Shown here piece after piece: positions 29,511 to 37,954 of a stretch of 64,000 nucleotides of DNA. The notes under the pieces are model-generated. The model saw only the letters and a list, made by a program, of their open reading frames with translations. It did no database searches and had not been told where the DNA came from. Position 1 is the stretch's first letter; each line of letters starts with the position of its first letter. The stretch is from Enterobacter sp. 10-1 (GTDB lineage Bacteria; Pseudomonadota; Gammaproteobacteria; Enterobacterales; Enterobacteriaceae). Made by a program: the position numbers and the translations under genes. Where the stretch lies: positions 62,555-126,554 of the forward strand of contig NISF01000005.1 of the NCBI GenBank assembly GCA_002270295.1, given 5' to 3'.

Positions 29511-29555
29511 CATCATTGACCTCGTAAAGTCTGTTCACTCACGAGGTTAATGATG
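29511..29555 (+). promoter_or_regulatory. Long inverted repeat covering the start codon of the SRPBCC gene
   Basis: Two 15-base arms, CATCATTGACCTCGT (29511-29525) and ACGAGGTTAATGATG (29541-29555), match with one exception (a G-U pair in RNA) around a 15-base loop. The right arm contains the ribosome site GAGG (29543-29546) and the ATG at 29550. In mRNA the stem would bury both, so translation is probably controlled. A DNA operator is the alternative. Confidence 0.7.
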
Positions 29556-30080
29556 CACCAGCCCACCCAACAAAGCGCCATCGTCTGGCCGGAAGCGTAT
29601 CTGCCGGGAACTACCGACAATTTTGCCTCCAACGAAATCATCGTCAGCGGTTTGACGGCGGCGGAAATCTGGGCCCAGCTCGACGATACGACGCGCTGGC
29701 CGACCTACTACAGCAACGTTGCGGATATCCACGTTGATGCCGACAGCGGCCCGCTGCTGAGCGCGAATGCGCGCTTTCGTTTCTCAACCTTCGGCTTTCC
29801 GATTGAGGCGCAGATCGTTGAATACGTTCCGCCGGCCGTCGGACAGGCCGCGCGCGTTGCCTGGCACGGCTGGGCGGAGGGCGACGAAACCACGCGTCTT
29901 GACGTCATTCATGCCTGGCTGTTCGAGGATTTACCCGGCGGCCGCGTGCGTATCCTGACCCAGGAGTCGCAGAAGGGCGTTCCGGCGCAGACGCTGGCGG
30001 CGAGCGTGCCGAATCCGATGATTAACGGGCATCAGGAGTGGATTTGCGGCCTGGTAACGGCGGCACGTAAGGCGCGATGA
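29550..30080 (+). CDS. SRPBCC-fold protein
   Basis: A 176-residue protein of the START/Bet v1-like (SRPBCC) superfamily, as suggested by the pattern FASNEIIVSGLTAAEIWAQL, then DDTTRWPTYYSNVADI and the closing ASVPNPMINGHQEWI helix. Such proteins hold small hydrophobic ligands in a cavity, and some are enzymes. It stands alone between yicN and nepI. No ligand can be named. Its start region is inside a strong hairpin, so synthesis may depend on an RNA-level signal. Confidence 0.75.
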   Translation: MMHQPTQQSAIVWPEAYLPGTTDNFASNEIIVSGLTAAEIWAQLDDTTRWPTYYSNVADIHVDADSGPLLSANARFRFSTFGFPIEAQIVEYVPPAVGQAARVAWHGWAEGDETTRLDVIHAWLFEDLPGGRVRILTQESQKGVPAQTLAASVPNPMINGHQEWICGLVTAARKAR

Positions 30081-30339
30081 CCGATAGCCGCCCGCCGCCG
30101 GCGCAGCGGGCGATGCTCCTTGACACCAGCCCCTCTTACCCGTGTTTTGCACGAGGTTGAGTCACTTCCGCGCCAGCCCACCGGGCGTGTTGCCCCGCTT
30201 TCCCGTTAGCACGATTTTCCGGTGATACGATCCGCTGCGCAGGTCTTGTAAAGCCTGAAAAGTCGTCAAAACGTTAAATTCGTCACATTTAAAATGGTAC
30301 ACTGCGCGGCTTCCCCGTGTTCAACCATGCAGGTAACTA

Positions 30340-31521
30340 ATGACTCCTTCGAATGCATCCACGTCACATGCCAGCCAGCCAGCGCGGCCAAACTGGTCGG
30401 CGGTCTTTGCGGTGGCCTTTTGCGTGGCCTGCCTGATAACCGTTGAGTTCCTGCCGGTGAGCCTGCTGACGCCGATGGCGCAGGATTTAGGTATCTCCGA
30501 AGGGATGGCCGGACAGTCGGTCACCACGACCGCATTTGTGGCAATGTTTGCCAGCCTGTTTATTACGTCCATTATCCGCACCACCGATCGCCGCTACGTG
30601 GTGATACTGTTTTCCGTGCTGCTGACGCTCTCCTGCCTGCTGGTCTCCTTTGCCAACAGCTTTTGGCTGCTGCTGGTGGGGCGTGCCTGCCTGGGGATGG
30701 CGCTAGGGGGATTTTGGGCGATGTCCGCGTCGCTGACGATGCGCCTGGTTCCGACGCGGGTGGTGCCAAAGGCGCTGTCGGTGATCTTCGGGGCGGTGTC
30801 GATTGCGCTGGTGATTGCCGCGCCGCTGGGGAGTTTCCTTGGGGGCATTATCGGCTGGCGCAACGTTTTTAACGCGGCGGCGGTGATGGGCGTGCTGTGT
30901 ACGATTTGGGTGCTGAAGGCGCTGCCTTCGCTGCCTGGCGAAGCGTCGCAGCAACAGCAAAACATGCTGGGCCTGCTGAGGCGTCCCGGCGTGATGGCCG
31001 GTATGTGCGCGATTTTCATGGCCTTTGCCGGACAGTTTGCCTTCTTTACCTACATTCGCCCGGTCTATATGACCCTCGCGGGCTTTGACGTTGATGGCCT
31101 GACGCTGGTGCTGCTGAGCTTTGGTATTGCCAGCTTTGTCGGGACCTCGCTGTCGTCGATGCTCCTGAAACGCTCGGTGAAAACCGCCTTAGCGGTTGCG
31201 CCTCTGGCACTGGCGGTCTGCGCGGCGGTGCTGGTGCTGTGGGGGGAAAGCCAGGCCGTGGCCTCCGCGGTGGCGATTATCTGGGGCTTCGCCTTCGCCC
31301 TGATCCCGGTGGGCTGGTCAACGTGGATCACCCGTTCGCTGTCAGACCAGGCGGAAAAAGCCGGTTCGATCCAGGTCGCGGTGATTCAGCTGGCGAACAC
31401 CTGCGGGGCCGCCGTTGGCGGCGTGGCGTTGGACCACCTGGGCCTGCTATCGCCGCTGGTGATCTCGGGCGCCCTGATGCTGCTGACCGGACTGCTGGTC
31501 ACCACGAAGGTGCGGATATAA
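30340..31521 (+). CDS. nepI: NepI, purine ribonucleoside exporter
   Basis: A 393-residue MFS protein of the DHA1 group with 12 helices; it resembles E. coli NepI (formerly YicM, 396 residues) and lies next to yicN as there. NepI exports inosine and related purine ribonucleosides by proton antiport. The 259-base gap before it shows a possible promoter (TTAAAT, 18 bases, TACACT near 30297) and GC-rich palindromes but no recognised riboswitch. Confidence 0.92.
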   Translation: MTPSNASTSHASQPARPNWSAVFAVAFCVACLITVEFLPVSLLTPMAQDLGISEGMAGQSVTTTAFVAMFASLFITSIIRTTDRRYVVILFSVLLTLSCLLVSFANSFWLLLVGRACLGMALGGFWAMSASLTMRLVPTRVVPKALSVIFGAVSIALVIAAPLGSFLGGIIGWRNVFNAAAVMGVLCTIWVLKALPSLPGEASQQQQNMLGLLRRPGVMAGMCAIFMAFAGQFAFFTYIRPVYMTLAGFDVDGLTLVLLSFGIASFVGTSLSSMLLKRSVKTALAVAPLALAVCAAVLVLWGESQAVASAVAIIWGFAFALIPVGWSTWITRSLSDQAEKAGSIQVAVIQLANTCGAAVGGVALDHLGLLSPLVISGALMLLTGLLVTTKVRI

Positions 31522-31529
31522 TCGCTGTC

Positions 31530-31592
31530 GCCCCGAGGCGCTACGCCGAGCGAACCCGGGCCGGGCATTCACGCCGCGACCCGGGACCGTTT
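31530..31592. repeat. REP-like palindromic sequence between nepI and the porin gene
   Basis: The convergent gap holds CCCGGG at 31555-31560 and again about 25 bases later, enclosing GGGCATTCACGCCGCG, next to GGCGCTACGCC. The CCCGGG-flanked layout resembles the element at 12695-12726. Probably a REP-family repeat; copy number cannot be tested within the window. Confidence 0.4.
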
Positions 31593-31598
31593 CTGCGC

Positions 31599-32978
31599 TT
31601 AGAACCAGGCCTCGAACATGCCGCCGACGTTCAACGAGTCAAGCTGCTCACTGCTGGTGCCCTTGACCCTGGCGGTATGCTGATTATCCACCTGGCCGCC
31701 GGTGACGTAGAAGCGCAGCATCGGCCGGAATTCCGGCCCCATCCCGATAGAGATGTTCTGCGACAGCGTCAGCTTCCAGCCCTTGTTGTCGCCGCCCCGA
31801 TCGTAGTCAACGCGCTGATAGCCGGCCTCCAGCCAGGTTGAATGCACATCGTTCCAGAAATACATCGGACGGATAATCGCGCCGTAGTTTTTACGGTTAT
31901 CGGTATTGTCCTTGCCGTTATCGTAATCATGGAAGGCCAGCAGATACTCCACCTGCGCCTGTTGGGTAAACTTGTGGCTGCCCTCAAAGCTGGCGTAAAT
32001 CGCCGTCAGATCGTCGGTTTTGTTATAGACGCTGTTATCCGAGTTATCTGAATAGCGCAGGATTACTTTGTTGACCCCGCCGTCGTTGGTATGGCTCAGC
32101 ACCAGGCCGCCCTGCCAGGCATCGAGCTGCGCGTCGTTATCCACCGCTTTTGAATCAAAGCCGTAGTTGGCGTACACCTCAACGTCGATTGGCCCAGCCT
32201 TCATATTGTGGATTTTTGACGTCAGCGCATAGTGGCCGTTATCGCCGGTGCCGGAGCCGCCGGTACAGGTGATGCGCGACGGGTTGGATTCATCGGCCAT
32301 CACCTCCGGGCTGCAGGACTCAACCTGTGAGACCCCCGCCACGTCGAACTGCACGCCGCCGATATCAAAGTTTTTCACCCCGGCGCCCTGGCCGTCGTGG
32401 TTCATCCAGAAGTAATCGTTGATCCCCTGCTGCGGCCGCTGGTGGAAGTCGCGACCGGCCCAAATATAGGCGTTAGGGTTTGATTCGAGGACGTTAGTGA
32501 CGCCGACGTAGGCTTTTTTCAGGTTAACTTCATCGCTCCAGTGGTCGAACATGACGTTAATATCCCAGATAGCGCCCTGGCTGCTCTTAAAGGCCTTGGT
32601 TATCTGGAATTCGCCGCCGTTGCCTTCGTTGCCCAGACGGCCGATAGCCGACGCGCCGTTATAGGAGCCGTCGACGCCGACGAACTTCTGATCGCCGGTC
32701 TGGAACTGGGCGCCGTAGCGGGCGTAGCCGCTAAACTTGAGGCCGAACGGGATAGCCATATCCGGCGAGGCCGCGGTGGTCTGAGGGTTGGTAATGACGT
32801 CCACCTTTTTATCAGCGGCGGCATCGATTTTGGCCTGACGGTCGGCCAGCGCTTTATCAACGGCTTTCGCCACAATGGCGTCTATTTGTTGCTGAGTAAA
32901 ATCTTGCGCTAATACAGAAACTGGGCACAGCGCGGCAACGACCGCCATTGCTAATGGCAGCATTTTTACATTATTCAT
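31599..32978 (-). CDS. LamB/ScrY-type carbohydrate porin
   Basis: A 459-residue outer-membrane protein with a signal peptide (MLPLAMAVVAALCPVSVLAQ, cut after LAQ), a periplasmic coiled-coil-like spacer (QQQIDAIVAKAVDKALADRQ) as in ScrY, and an 18-strand maltoporin barrel ending in the assembly residue Phe (EAWF). Last gene of the PTS operon IIB-IIC-IIA-porin, so it should admit the same sugar through the outer membrane. It resembles BglH, the beta-glucoside porin, but the substrate is not certain. Confidence 0.85.
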   Translation of the reverse strand: MNNVKMLPLAMAVVAALCPVSVLAQDFTQQQIDAIVAKAVDKALADRQAKIDAAADKKVDVITNPQTTAASPDMAIPFGLKFSGYARYGAQFQTGDQKFVGVDGSYNGASAIGRLGNEGNGGEFQITKAFKSSQGAIWDINVMFDHWSDEVNLKKAYVGVTNVLESNPNAYIWAGRDFHQRPQQGINDYFWMNHDGQGAGVKNFDIGGVQFDVAGVSQVESCSPEVMADESNPSRITCTGGSGTGDNGHYALTSKIHNMKAGPIDVEVYANYGFDSKAVDNDAQLDAWQGGLVLSHTNDGGVNKVILRYSDNSDNSVYNKTDDLTAIYASFEGSHKFTQQAQVEYLLAFHDYDNGKDNTDNRKNYGAIIRPMYFWNDVHSTWLEAGYQRVDYDRGGDNKGWKLTLSQNISIGMGPEFRPMLRFYVTGGQVDNQHTARVKGTSSEQLDSLNVGGMFEAWF

Positions 32979-33070
32979 AATTATCTCGCGTGTAATAATT
33001 TATATATTAAGATAATAACCATCCCGCCCCGGTTAATAGACAGGGAAAGCGGCAGGATGACGGATATATA

Positions 33071-33373
33071 TTAACGTTGGTATAAGTGAATAATTTCCTG
33101 TGAAAATTCGCGAGCCAGCAGCGAGCTCATCAGATGGTCCTGAGCGTGAACCATAATCAGCGTCATCGGCTGGCGCGCCTCGCCTGCATCCTGCTCGATC
33201 AGCCGGGTCTGCATCTGGTGCGCCCGGCGGGCGTAGCCATCGGCTTCATTAAGGAGCAGTTTGGCTTCATCAATATTACCGTGGCGGGCGGCGTGAAGCG
33301 CTTCGAAACATAATGAGCGTGACTGTCCAGCATTCACGATAATTTCCATTACCGCGTCTTCTAATTCGATCAT
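33071..33373 (-). CDS. PTS IIA, lactose/cellobiose family
   Basis: A 100-residue trimeric IIA protein of the lactose/N,N'-diacetylchitobiose type. The phosphorylated histidine is His76 in IMVHAQDHLMSS. Helical throughout, length typical. It receives phosphate from HPr and passes it to the IIB encoded at the start of the operon. It sits 133 bases after the IIC gene, an unusually large gap that holds a strong hairpin. Confidence 0.9.
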   Translation of the reverse strand: MIELEDAVMEIIVNAGQSRSLCFEALHAARHGNIDEAKLLLNEADGYARRAHQMQTRLIEQDAGEARQPMTLIMVHAQDHLMSSLLAREFSQEIIHLYQR

Positions 33374-33473
33374 AATATTTCCTGAGGGTATTAACTTTAT
33401 TATTTAAAGCGTACGGCGAAAGTCCCTTTTCCGCATAATTCCTGATGACGGTGTTATTTTTATCGGACGCTCC

Positions 33474-33501
33474 GGGAAATAGCGCTGAGAGCGTATTTCC
33501 C
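33474..33501 (-). promoter_or_regulatory. Intra-operon hairpin between IIC and IIA
   Basis: GGGAAATA and TATTTCCC form an 8-base stem, extended inside by CGCT/AGCG. It lies six bases after the IIC stop with no T tract. A role in mRNA processing, stability or partial termination is inferred. Confidence 0.5.
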
Positions 33502-33506
33502 GACTA

Positions 33507-34838
33507 TTACTGGCTTACGGTTTCAGCGACCGGAACGGCGCCTTTGGCTTTTTCGACTTCGGTTTTCATTAATGAGCGTTCATAGGCACGGAGGAATGGC
33601 AGGTAAATGACGGCAGACATCACCATGCAAATGACGCACATCACTACCGGGCTCAGGGTCCAGTTGGCGGCCCAGGAGGCCCCGATGGGGGCCGGCGTGG
33701 TCCACGGCGTCAGCGAGACCACCTGAGTCAGCCAGCCGAGACGCGTTGCGCCGTAGGCCAGCACCGCGTTGATCATCGGCACGAACACGAACGGGATAAA
33801 CATCATCGGGTTCATGATAATCGGCGCCCCGAACAGGATCGGCTCATTAATGTTGAAGAAGCTTGGCACGATGCCCATTTTGCCGATAGTCCGCAGGTGC
33901 GCCACGCGGCTGCGCAACAGCAGGAAAGCCAGCGGTAGCGTCGAGCCCACGCCGCCAATCAGCAGATAGTGGTCCCAGAAGCCCTGCAGATAAACGTGCG
34001 GCAGCGCGGCGCCAGCGGCCAGCGCCGCCTGGTTTGCCGACAGGTTCGCCATCCAGAACGGGTTCATAATCCCGGTCACAATCAGCGAGCCGTGGATCCC
34101 GGCGAACCAGAAAATCTGGCACATCAGCACGGAGAGCAGAATCGCCGGCAGGGAATCGGAGGCCGACACCAGCGGTTCCAGCAGATGCATAATCGCCTGC
34201 GGCAGGATCATACCGGTCTGCGCTTCGATAAACAGGTTCAGCGGGTGCAGCGTACCGATCACCACCAGCACCGGGATCAGGATTTCGAACGAGCGCGCGA
34301 CGCCGGTGGGCACCTCTTTGGGCAGGCGAATAGTAATATTATTCCGCTTCAGCCATGCGTAAATACGGGTGGAGTAGATGGCGGTAATTAAAGCGGTGAA
34401 GATCCCCTGGCCGGACAGATACTGGGTGGAAATTTTGCCGTCAGCGTAGGGCGCCGCGACCAGCAGGAAGGCCATAAAGGCCAGCAGGCCGGACATCACC
34501 GGGTCGAGCTGAAACTGGCGGCCGAGGCTGGCGCCAATCCCGACGGAAATAAAGAAGGTCATGACCCCCATGCTCAGGTTAAACGGCAGCATCAGCTGTT
34601 CACGATACTGCTGTGAGAAATCCAGCCAGCCGCGGGCAAAACCGTTGGTGGTGTCGGGTGAAAAAGGAGGAAAGATAAATACCAGCATGAAAGAGCCGAT
34701 GATCATAAACGGCAATGCGGCAGTGAAGCCATCGCGGATGGCGATAACGTATTTCTGCTGCCCAAGGCGTCCTGCCAGCGGAGTAATAGATTGCTCGATC
34801 ACGGCAATCATGGACTGATACAGAGAACTCATTTGCAC
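33507..34838 (-). CDS. PTS IIC, cellobiose family (CelB-like)
   Basis: A 443-residue membrane component of the lactose/cellobiose PTS family with about ten helices. It includes the conserved NINEPILFGAPIIMNP segment (around residue 335) that contributes to substrate binding. Located five bases after IIB, so translation is coupled. It carries the sugar while IIB phosphorylates it. Cellobiose, chitobiose or other beta-glucosides are the likely range; the sequence does not decide. Confidence 0.92.
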   Translation of the reverse strand: MQMSSLYQSMIAVIEQSITPLAGRLGQQKYVIAIRDGFTAALPFMIIGSFMLVFIFPPFSPDTTNGFARGWLDFSQQYREQLMLPFNLSMGVMTFFISVGIGASLGRQFQLDPVMSGLLAFMAFLLVAAPYADGKISTQYLSGQGIFTALITAIYSTRIYAWLKRNNITIRLPKEVPTGVARSFEILIPVLVVIGTLHPLNLFIEAQTGMILPQAIMHLLEPLVSASDSLPAILLSVLMCQIFWFAGIHGSLIVTGIMNPFWMANLSANQAALAAGAALPHVYLQGFWDHYLLIGGVGSTLPLAFLLLRSRVAHLRTIGKMGIVPSFFNINEPILFGAPIIMNPMMFIPFVFVPMINAVLAYGATRLGWLTQVVSLTPWTTPAPIGASWAANWTLSPVVMCVICMVMSAVIYLPFLRAYERSLMKTEVEKAKGAVPVAETVSQ

Positions 34839-34843
34839 ACCTC

Positions 34844-35158
34844 TTAATGCGCCGCTGCTATCAGCGACAGAGCATAATCCAGGACGTTATCTCCCCGCTG
34901 CATTCCGTAGTCCATAGCGTTTATCGGCTGGACCGGAATATTCAGGGAAGCGGCTTTCTCAGATAATGTTTTCAGCATGTATTTTACCTGGGGCCCGAGC
35001 AGCACCACCTGGTATTGCGGAAACTGCATGTCAAATTCGGAAACGCCGTAGGCGTCTATCTGCACCGGCAGGTTACGTTCCTTCGCCTCATCGACCATCT
35101 TCCTGACCAGCAGACTGGTGGACATCCCCGCAGAGCAGCACAGCATAATCTTGTACAT
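34844..35158 (-). CDS. PTS IIB, lactose/cellobiose family
   Basis: A 104-residue IIB protein with the P-loop-like active site LCCSAGMSTSLLV; the second Cys (residue 8) is the expected phospho-site. The ATG at 35158 has GAGGA nine bases upstream; a GTG at 35164 is an alternative. First gene of the operon, downstream of a LacI operator. Homologous to ChbB/CelA. Confidence 0.9.
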   Translation of the reverse strand: MYKIMLCCSAGMSTSLLVRKMVDEAKERNLPVQIDAYGVSEFDMQFPQYQVVLLGPQVKYMLKTLSEKAASLNIPVQPINAMDYGMQRGDNVLDYALSLIAAAH

Positions 35159-35213
35159 CGGCACTCATCCTCAAAATGTAAAAAGTTATTGCGTGGATGA
35201 TTTGATATCAGAC

Positions 35214-35260
35214 GGAAACCGGTTTCCATTTATAAAAAACAGAACTGTGATAACCGTCAA
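35214..35260 (-). promoter_or_regulatory. PTS operon promoter with LacI-type operator
   Basis: GGAAACCGGTTTCC (35214-35227) is a perfect 14-base palindrome of the LacI/GalR class. On the minus strand TTGACG (35255-35260) and TTTATA (35231-35236) form an 18-base-spaced promoter directly upstream, so the operator covers the start region. A partial CRP site, TGTGA, lies at 35246-35250. Confidence 0.75.
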
Positions 35261-35338
35261 GAACTAACGGGGTAAGGGCTGATTAATTAGATTTTGCTCA
35301 CATAATTCCGTGGTTTCTGCGATGATTTTCCATGAAAC

Positions 35339-35378
35339 GGAAAATCGGTTTCCAAATAAAAAAGGAAACGGATATACT
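35339..35378 (+). promoter_or_regulatory. Second LacI-type operator at the regulator's promoter
   Basis: GGAAAATCGGTTTCC (35339-35353) is an imperfect copy of the operator at 35214. It overlaps the -35 region of a promoter whose -10 is TATACT at 35373-35378. Together the two sites suggest autoregulation and possible looping over about 125 bases. Confidence 0.6.
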
Positions 35379-35449
35379 GCCGTTGGTTACTATTGAAGCG
35401 ATTCAGGTTTTAAGATTTACAGGGATCGGCCCGACCCTGTCAGGGGAGA

Positions 35450-36394
35450 ATGATGTCTACAATCAACGATGTATCACGGCTGGCTGGCGTCTCTAAGGCC
35501 ACGGTTTCACGCGTATTGAGCGGTTCTCGCGGAGTCAAAGAGGCCAGTCGTCAGGCGGTACTGCAGGCGGCTGAAGAACTCAATTACCGGCCAAATATGA
35601 TTGCCCAATCATTGTTCAGCCAGAGCACGGGCTGCATCGGGGTGATTTGCGCGCAGGATAATATCAACCAAACCACCAGCTATCTGTATGCCCTGGAAAA
35701 ACAGCTCAGCCAGCATCAAAAGCATCTCCTGCTGCGCTTTGCGAACACCCGCGACGGGGTGATGAACTCGCTCGAAGAGCTCAGCTGCGGCCTGTGCGAC
35801 GATATCCTGATTATCGGCGCCCGCTTTCCATTGAATATCGACAGGCCGGACGTGGCGCTGATTGACTGCCTCGAGAGCGAAGGGGCAAACAGCATTCAGT
35901 TTGACCACGCCTTTGCCGCGGAAACCGCCTGTAACTATTTGATTAGCCAAGGTCGACGCCAGATTGCGCTTATCCATCCCGAGGGGAGCGGCTTTGCCGA
36001 TCAGGTGCTGCTGGGCTACAAGCATGCGCTGGAGAAAAACTTCCTGCCGTTTAATCGTAACCTGGTGTTCCTCGACAGCACTTCGCCTTCGGTGGCGGTG
36101 CAGGAGCTGGTGAGCAACGCGACGACGTTGAATTTCAATGCGCTGCTGGTTGCGGATGAGCAGCAGGCGCAGCGGGTTGTCCCGCAGCTGCAGGCGTTCA
36201 GTCGCGCGGTGCCGGAAAAGGTGATGGTTTTTAGCCTGGCGGGATCGTTACAGCTGCCCGGTATTCCGACCATACCGGCGATTGAGTATTCGATGGATGT
36301 GATGGCGATGCGGATCGTCAACTGGCTGACGGAAAAGACGCAAATGCTCGGTGGCAGCATGCTGCGTGGGGATCTTATTATTCCGAAAATCTGA
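35450..36394 (+). CDS. LacI/GalR-family regulator of the PTS operon
   Basis: A 314-residue LacI regulator. The HTH and hinge (residues 1-60) read TINDVSRLAGVSKATVSRVL and end YRPNMIAQSL, followed by a periplasmic-binding-type effector domain. Divergent from the IIB-IIC-IIA-porin operon with two palindromes between them. Probably represses the operon until its sugar (or sugar phosphate) is present. The effector cannot be read from sequence. The alternative start codon one Met later makes no difference. Confidence 0.9.
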   Translation: MMSTINDVSRLAGVSKATVSRVLSGSRGVKEASRQAVLQAAEELNYRPNMIAQSLFSQSTGCIGVICAQDNINQTTSYLYALEKQLSQHQKHLLLRFANTRDGVMNSLEELSCGLCDDILIIGARFPLNIDRPDVALIDCLESEGANSIQFDHAFAAETACNYLISQGRRQIALIHPEGSGFADQVLLGYKHALEKNFLPFNRNLVFLDSTSPSVAVQELVSNATTLNFNALLVADEQQAQRVVPQLQAFSRAVPEKVMVFSLAGSLQLPGIPTIPAIEYSMDVMAMRIVNWLTEKTQMLGGSMLRGDLIIPKI

Positions 36395-36434
36395 GGTGGC
36401 CTGCGCGCGGGCGCATAAAGCGGCGATTAACACC

Positions 36435-36472
36435 AAAAATACCTGCCAGTGGCGTAACTGACAGGTATTTTT
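36435..36472. terminator. Bidirectional terminator between the LacI gene and yicS
   Basis: AAAAATACCTG and CAGGTATTTTT form an 11-base stem with an inner CAGT/ACTG pairing. It has T-rich flanks on both strands and sits between convergent genes. Confidence 0.88.
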
Positions 36473-36514
36473 ATTTGCGCGGCGGGCGGCCTGCTGGCCG
36501 CGTCGCGAGCGCGA

Positions 36515-36805
36515 TCACTGTGCCGGACAGGTAATCTTGTCGATAGCCGCCCGGTAGTTTTTCTGGTTATTACGCTCTTTTGCCAGGGTCGCCTCGCGGA
36601 CGTAGGTTTGATTCTCTTTTGAGGCGAGCACCTGATTGGCAAAGTCGTTATCGCTAAGGGTTGCCGCCGGGCTGCATTTTTCCTTCACCGCTTTTAATAC
36701 CCGCTGCTTTTGCTGCTCGAACTGCAGGCTTTGTAGCGGCGATTCGGCCCGCGCGGCCGTGGCGCTGAGGGCGCTGACCAGGCACAACATCCAACACGCT
36801 TTCAT
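36515..36805 (-). CDS. yicS: YicS-like periplasmic protein
   Basis: A 96-residue protein with a signal peptide (MLCLVSALSATAARA, cleavage near AES) and two cysteines in the mature part (KEKCSP and KITCPAQ) that could form a disulfide. Length and the end ENQTYVREATLA...ITCP resemble E. coli YicS, which lies near yicL and nlpA. The ATG at 36805 has GGAG upstream; the frame stays open to 36862. Function unknown. Confidence 0.75.
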   Translation of the reverse strand: MKACWMLCLVSALSATAARAESPLQSLQFEQQKQRVLKAVKEKCSPAATLSDNDFANQVLASKENQTYVREATLAKERNNQKNYRAAIDKITCPAQ

Positions 36806-36905
36806 GGCGCTTCTCCTTAAAGGGTGATACCAAACTATATGCATAGCGTGGAAAACACGCAAATCATCCAGACTTTAAATTGTTTAAAATCAGTAGATTG
36901 CTTTT

Positions 36906-37808
36906 CTATGCCGCCCGAACCCGCCGCCGTGAATCCACGGCTATCAGCACGACCGATGACAGGATCAGCAGCGTGCCGAGCCAGTCCGGCAGCGTAAAGG
37001 TGATGCCCAGCAGCAGCAGCGAGAGCAGGGCGCTGCTCAGCGGCTCGGCGCAGCTGAGAATGCCCGCTTTCGCGCCGCCAATCATCTGCGCGCCGTTCAG
37101 ATAAAGGCTGAAGGTCAGCGAAGTGCCGATCACCACCAGATAGAAGAAGGCCAGCAGCAGGCGGCCGTTGACCACAAAGTTGCTGCCCTGACCGCCGTAG
37201 AACGGCAGCAGCATCGCCCCGCCGAGCAGCATGCTCCAGCCGACGATCGGCAGGGTGCCGTAGCGGGCGATAAGCGTTGACGGATAGGTGGTGTAGAAGG
37301 CGGCGGCAAAGGCCGAAGCCACCCCCCAGAATAGCGCCGCGGGTGAAATGGACAGCGTTGTCGGATTGCCGTGGGTCACCAGCAGAAATGTGCCGACCAG
37401 CGAAGTGCCGATTGCCGCCAGCACCAGCGGGCGAGGGCGCGTTTTGCGGGCCAGCGCGAACCAGGCGACGATAATCGTCGGCGACAGGAACTGCAGCACC
37501 GTCGCGGTAGCGGCGTTTGATTTTTCGATGGTCATCAGGAAGGTGTACTGTACGGTCAGCGCCCCAAACAGCGAGAAAATCAGCAGGCTGATGGCATCCT
37601 TGCGGTTCTGCAGGACGCGGAAAATTTTATCGCCGTGGACGAAAGAGAGCATCAGCAGAATCAGGCCGGCGAACAGCAGGCGCGTCATGGTCAGAAACGG
37701 CGATGACATCTGGCTTTGTTGCATAATGTACTGCGCGCAGACGCCGGAACTACCCCATAGCACGGCGGCTATGAGTACATTTAGCATCCCTTTTTTACTG
37801 GAGCCCAT
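36906..37808 (-). CDS. yicL: YicL, EamA-family permease
   Basis: A 300-residue DMT transporter with ten helices in two EamA repeats, starting [20 protein letters not shown]. It resembles E. coli YicL and lies near yicS as expected. Likely a metabolite exporter; substrate unknown. Confidence 0.88.
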   Translation of the reverse strand: MGSSKKGMLNVLIAAVLWGSSGVCAQYIMQQSQMSSPFLTMTRLLFAGLILLMLSFVHGDKIFRVLQNRKDAISLLIFSLFGALTVQYTFLMTIEKSNAATATVLQFLSPTIIVAWFALARKTRPRPLVLAAIGTSLVGTFLLVTHGNPTTLSISPAALFWGVASAFAAAFYTTYPSTLIARYGTLPIVGWSMLLGGAMLLPFYGGQGSNFVVNGRLLLAFFYLVVIGTSLTFSLYLNGAQMIGGAKAGILSCAEPLSSALLSLLLLGITFTLPDWLGTLLILSSVVLIAVDSRRRVRAA

Positions 37809-37859
37809 CTTTCCCTCAGGTGGTATATCGCGAAAAGGGAATCATAGCATGGGCGCGTT

Positions 37860-37894
37860 CGGACGGCGGGGAAGGAAATGGTAGTCGCCGTCCG
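37860..37894. repeat. GC-rich inverted repeat between murP and yicL
   Basis: CGGACGGCG and CGCCGTCCG, 9-base arms with a 17-base loop, lie between the murP stop and the yicL start. No T tract. Could be a REP-type element or a weak terminator. Confidence 0.4.
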
Positions 37895-37954
37895 CATAAG
37901 CGCGGCGCAGATCGGGGAACGGCCGGCCAGGCGCCCCCTGACCAGCGCTGCGCC

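Noticed and set aside
29511..29555. Reading the long inverted repeat as a MerR-type promoter operator (TTGACC box in the left arm)
   Set aside because: No -10 box lies 19-20 bases after TTGACC and the start codon is inside the right arm, so the RNA-hairpin view fits better.
30081..30339. A purine riboswitch ahead of nepI
   Set aside because: No conserved purine-aptamer loop sequences were seen; only GC-rich palindromes and a weak promoter.
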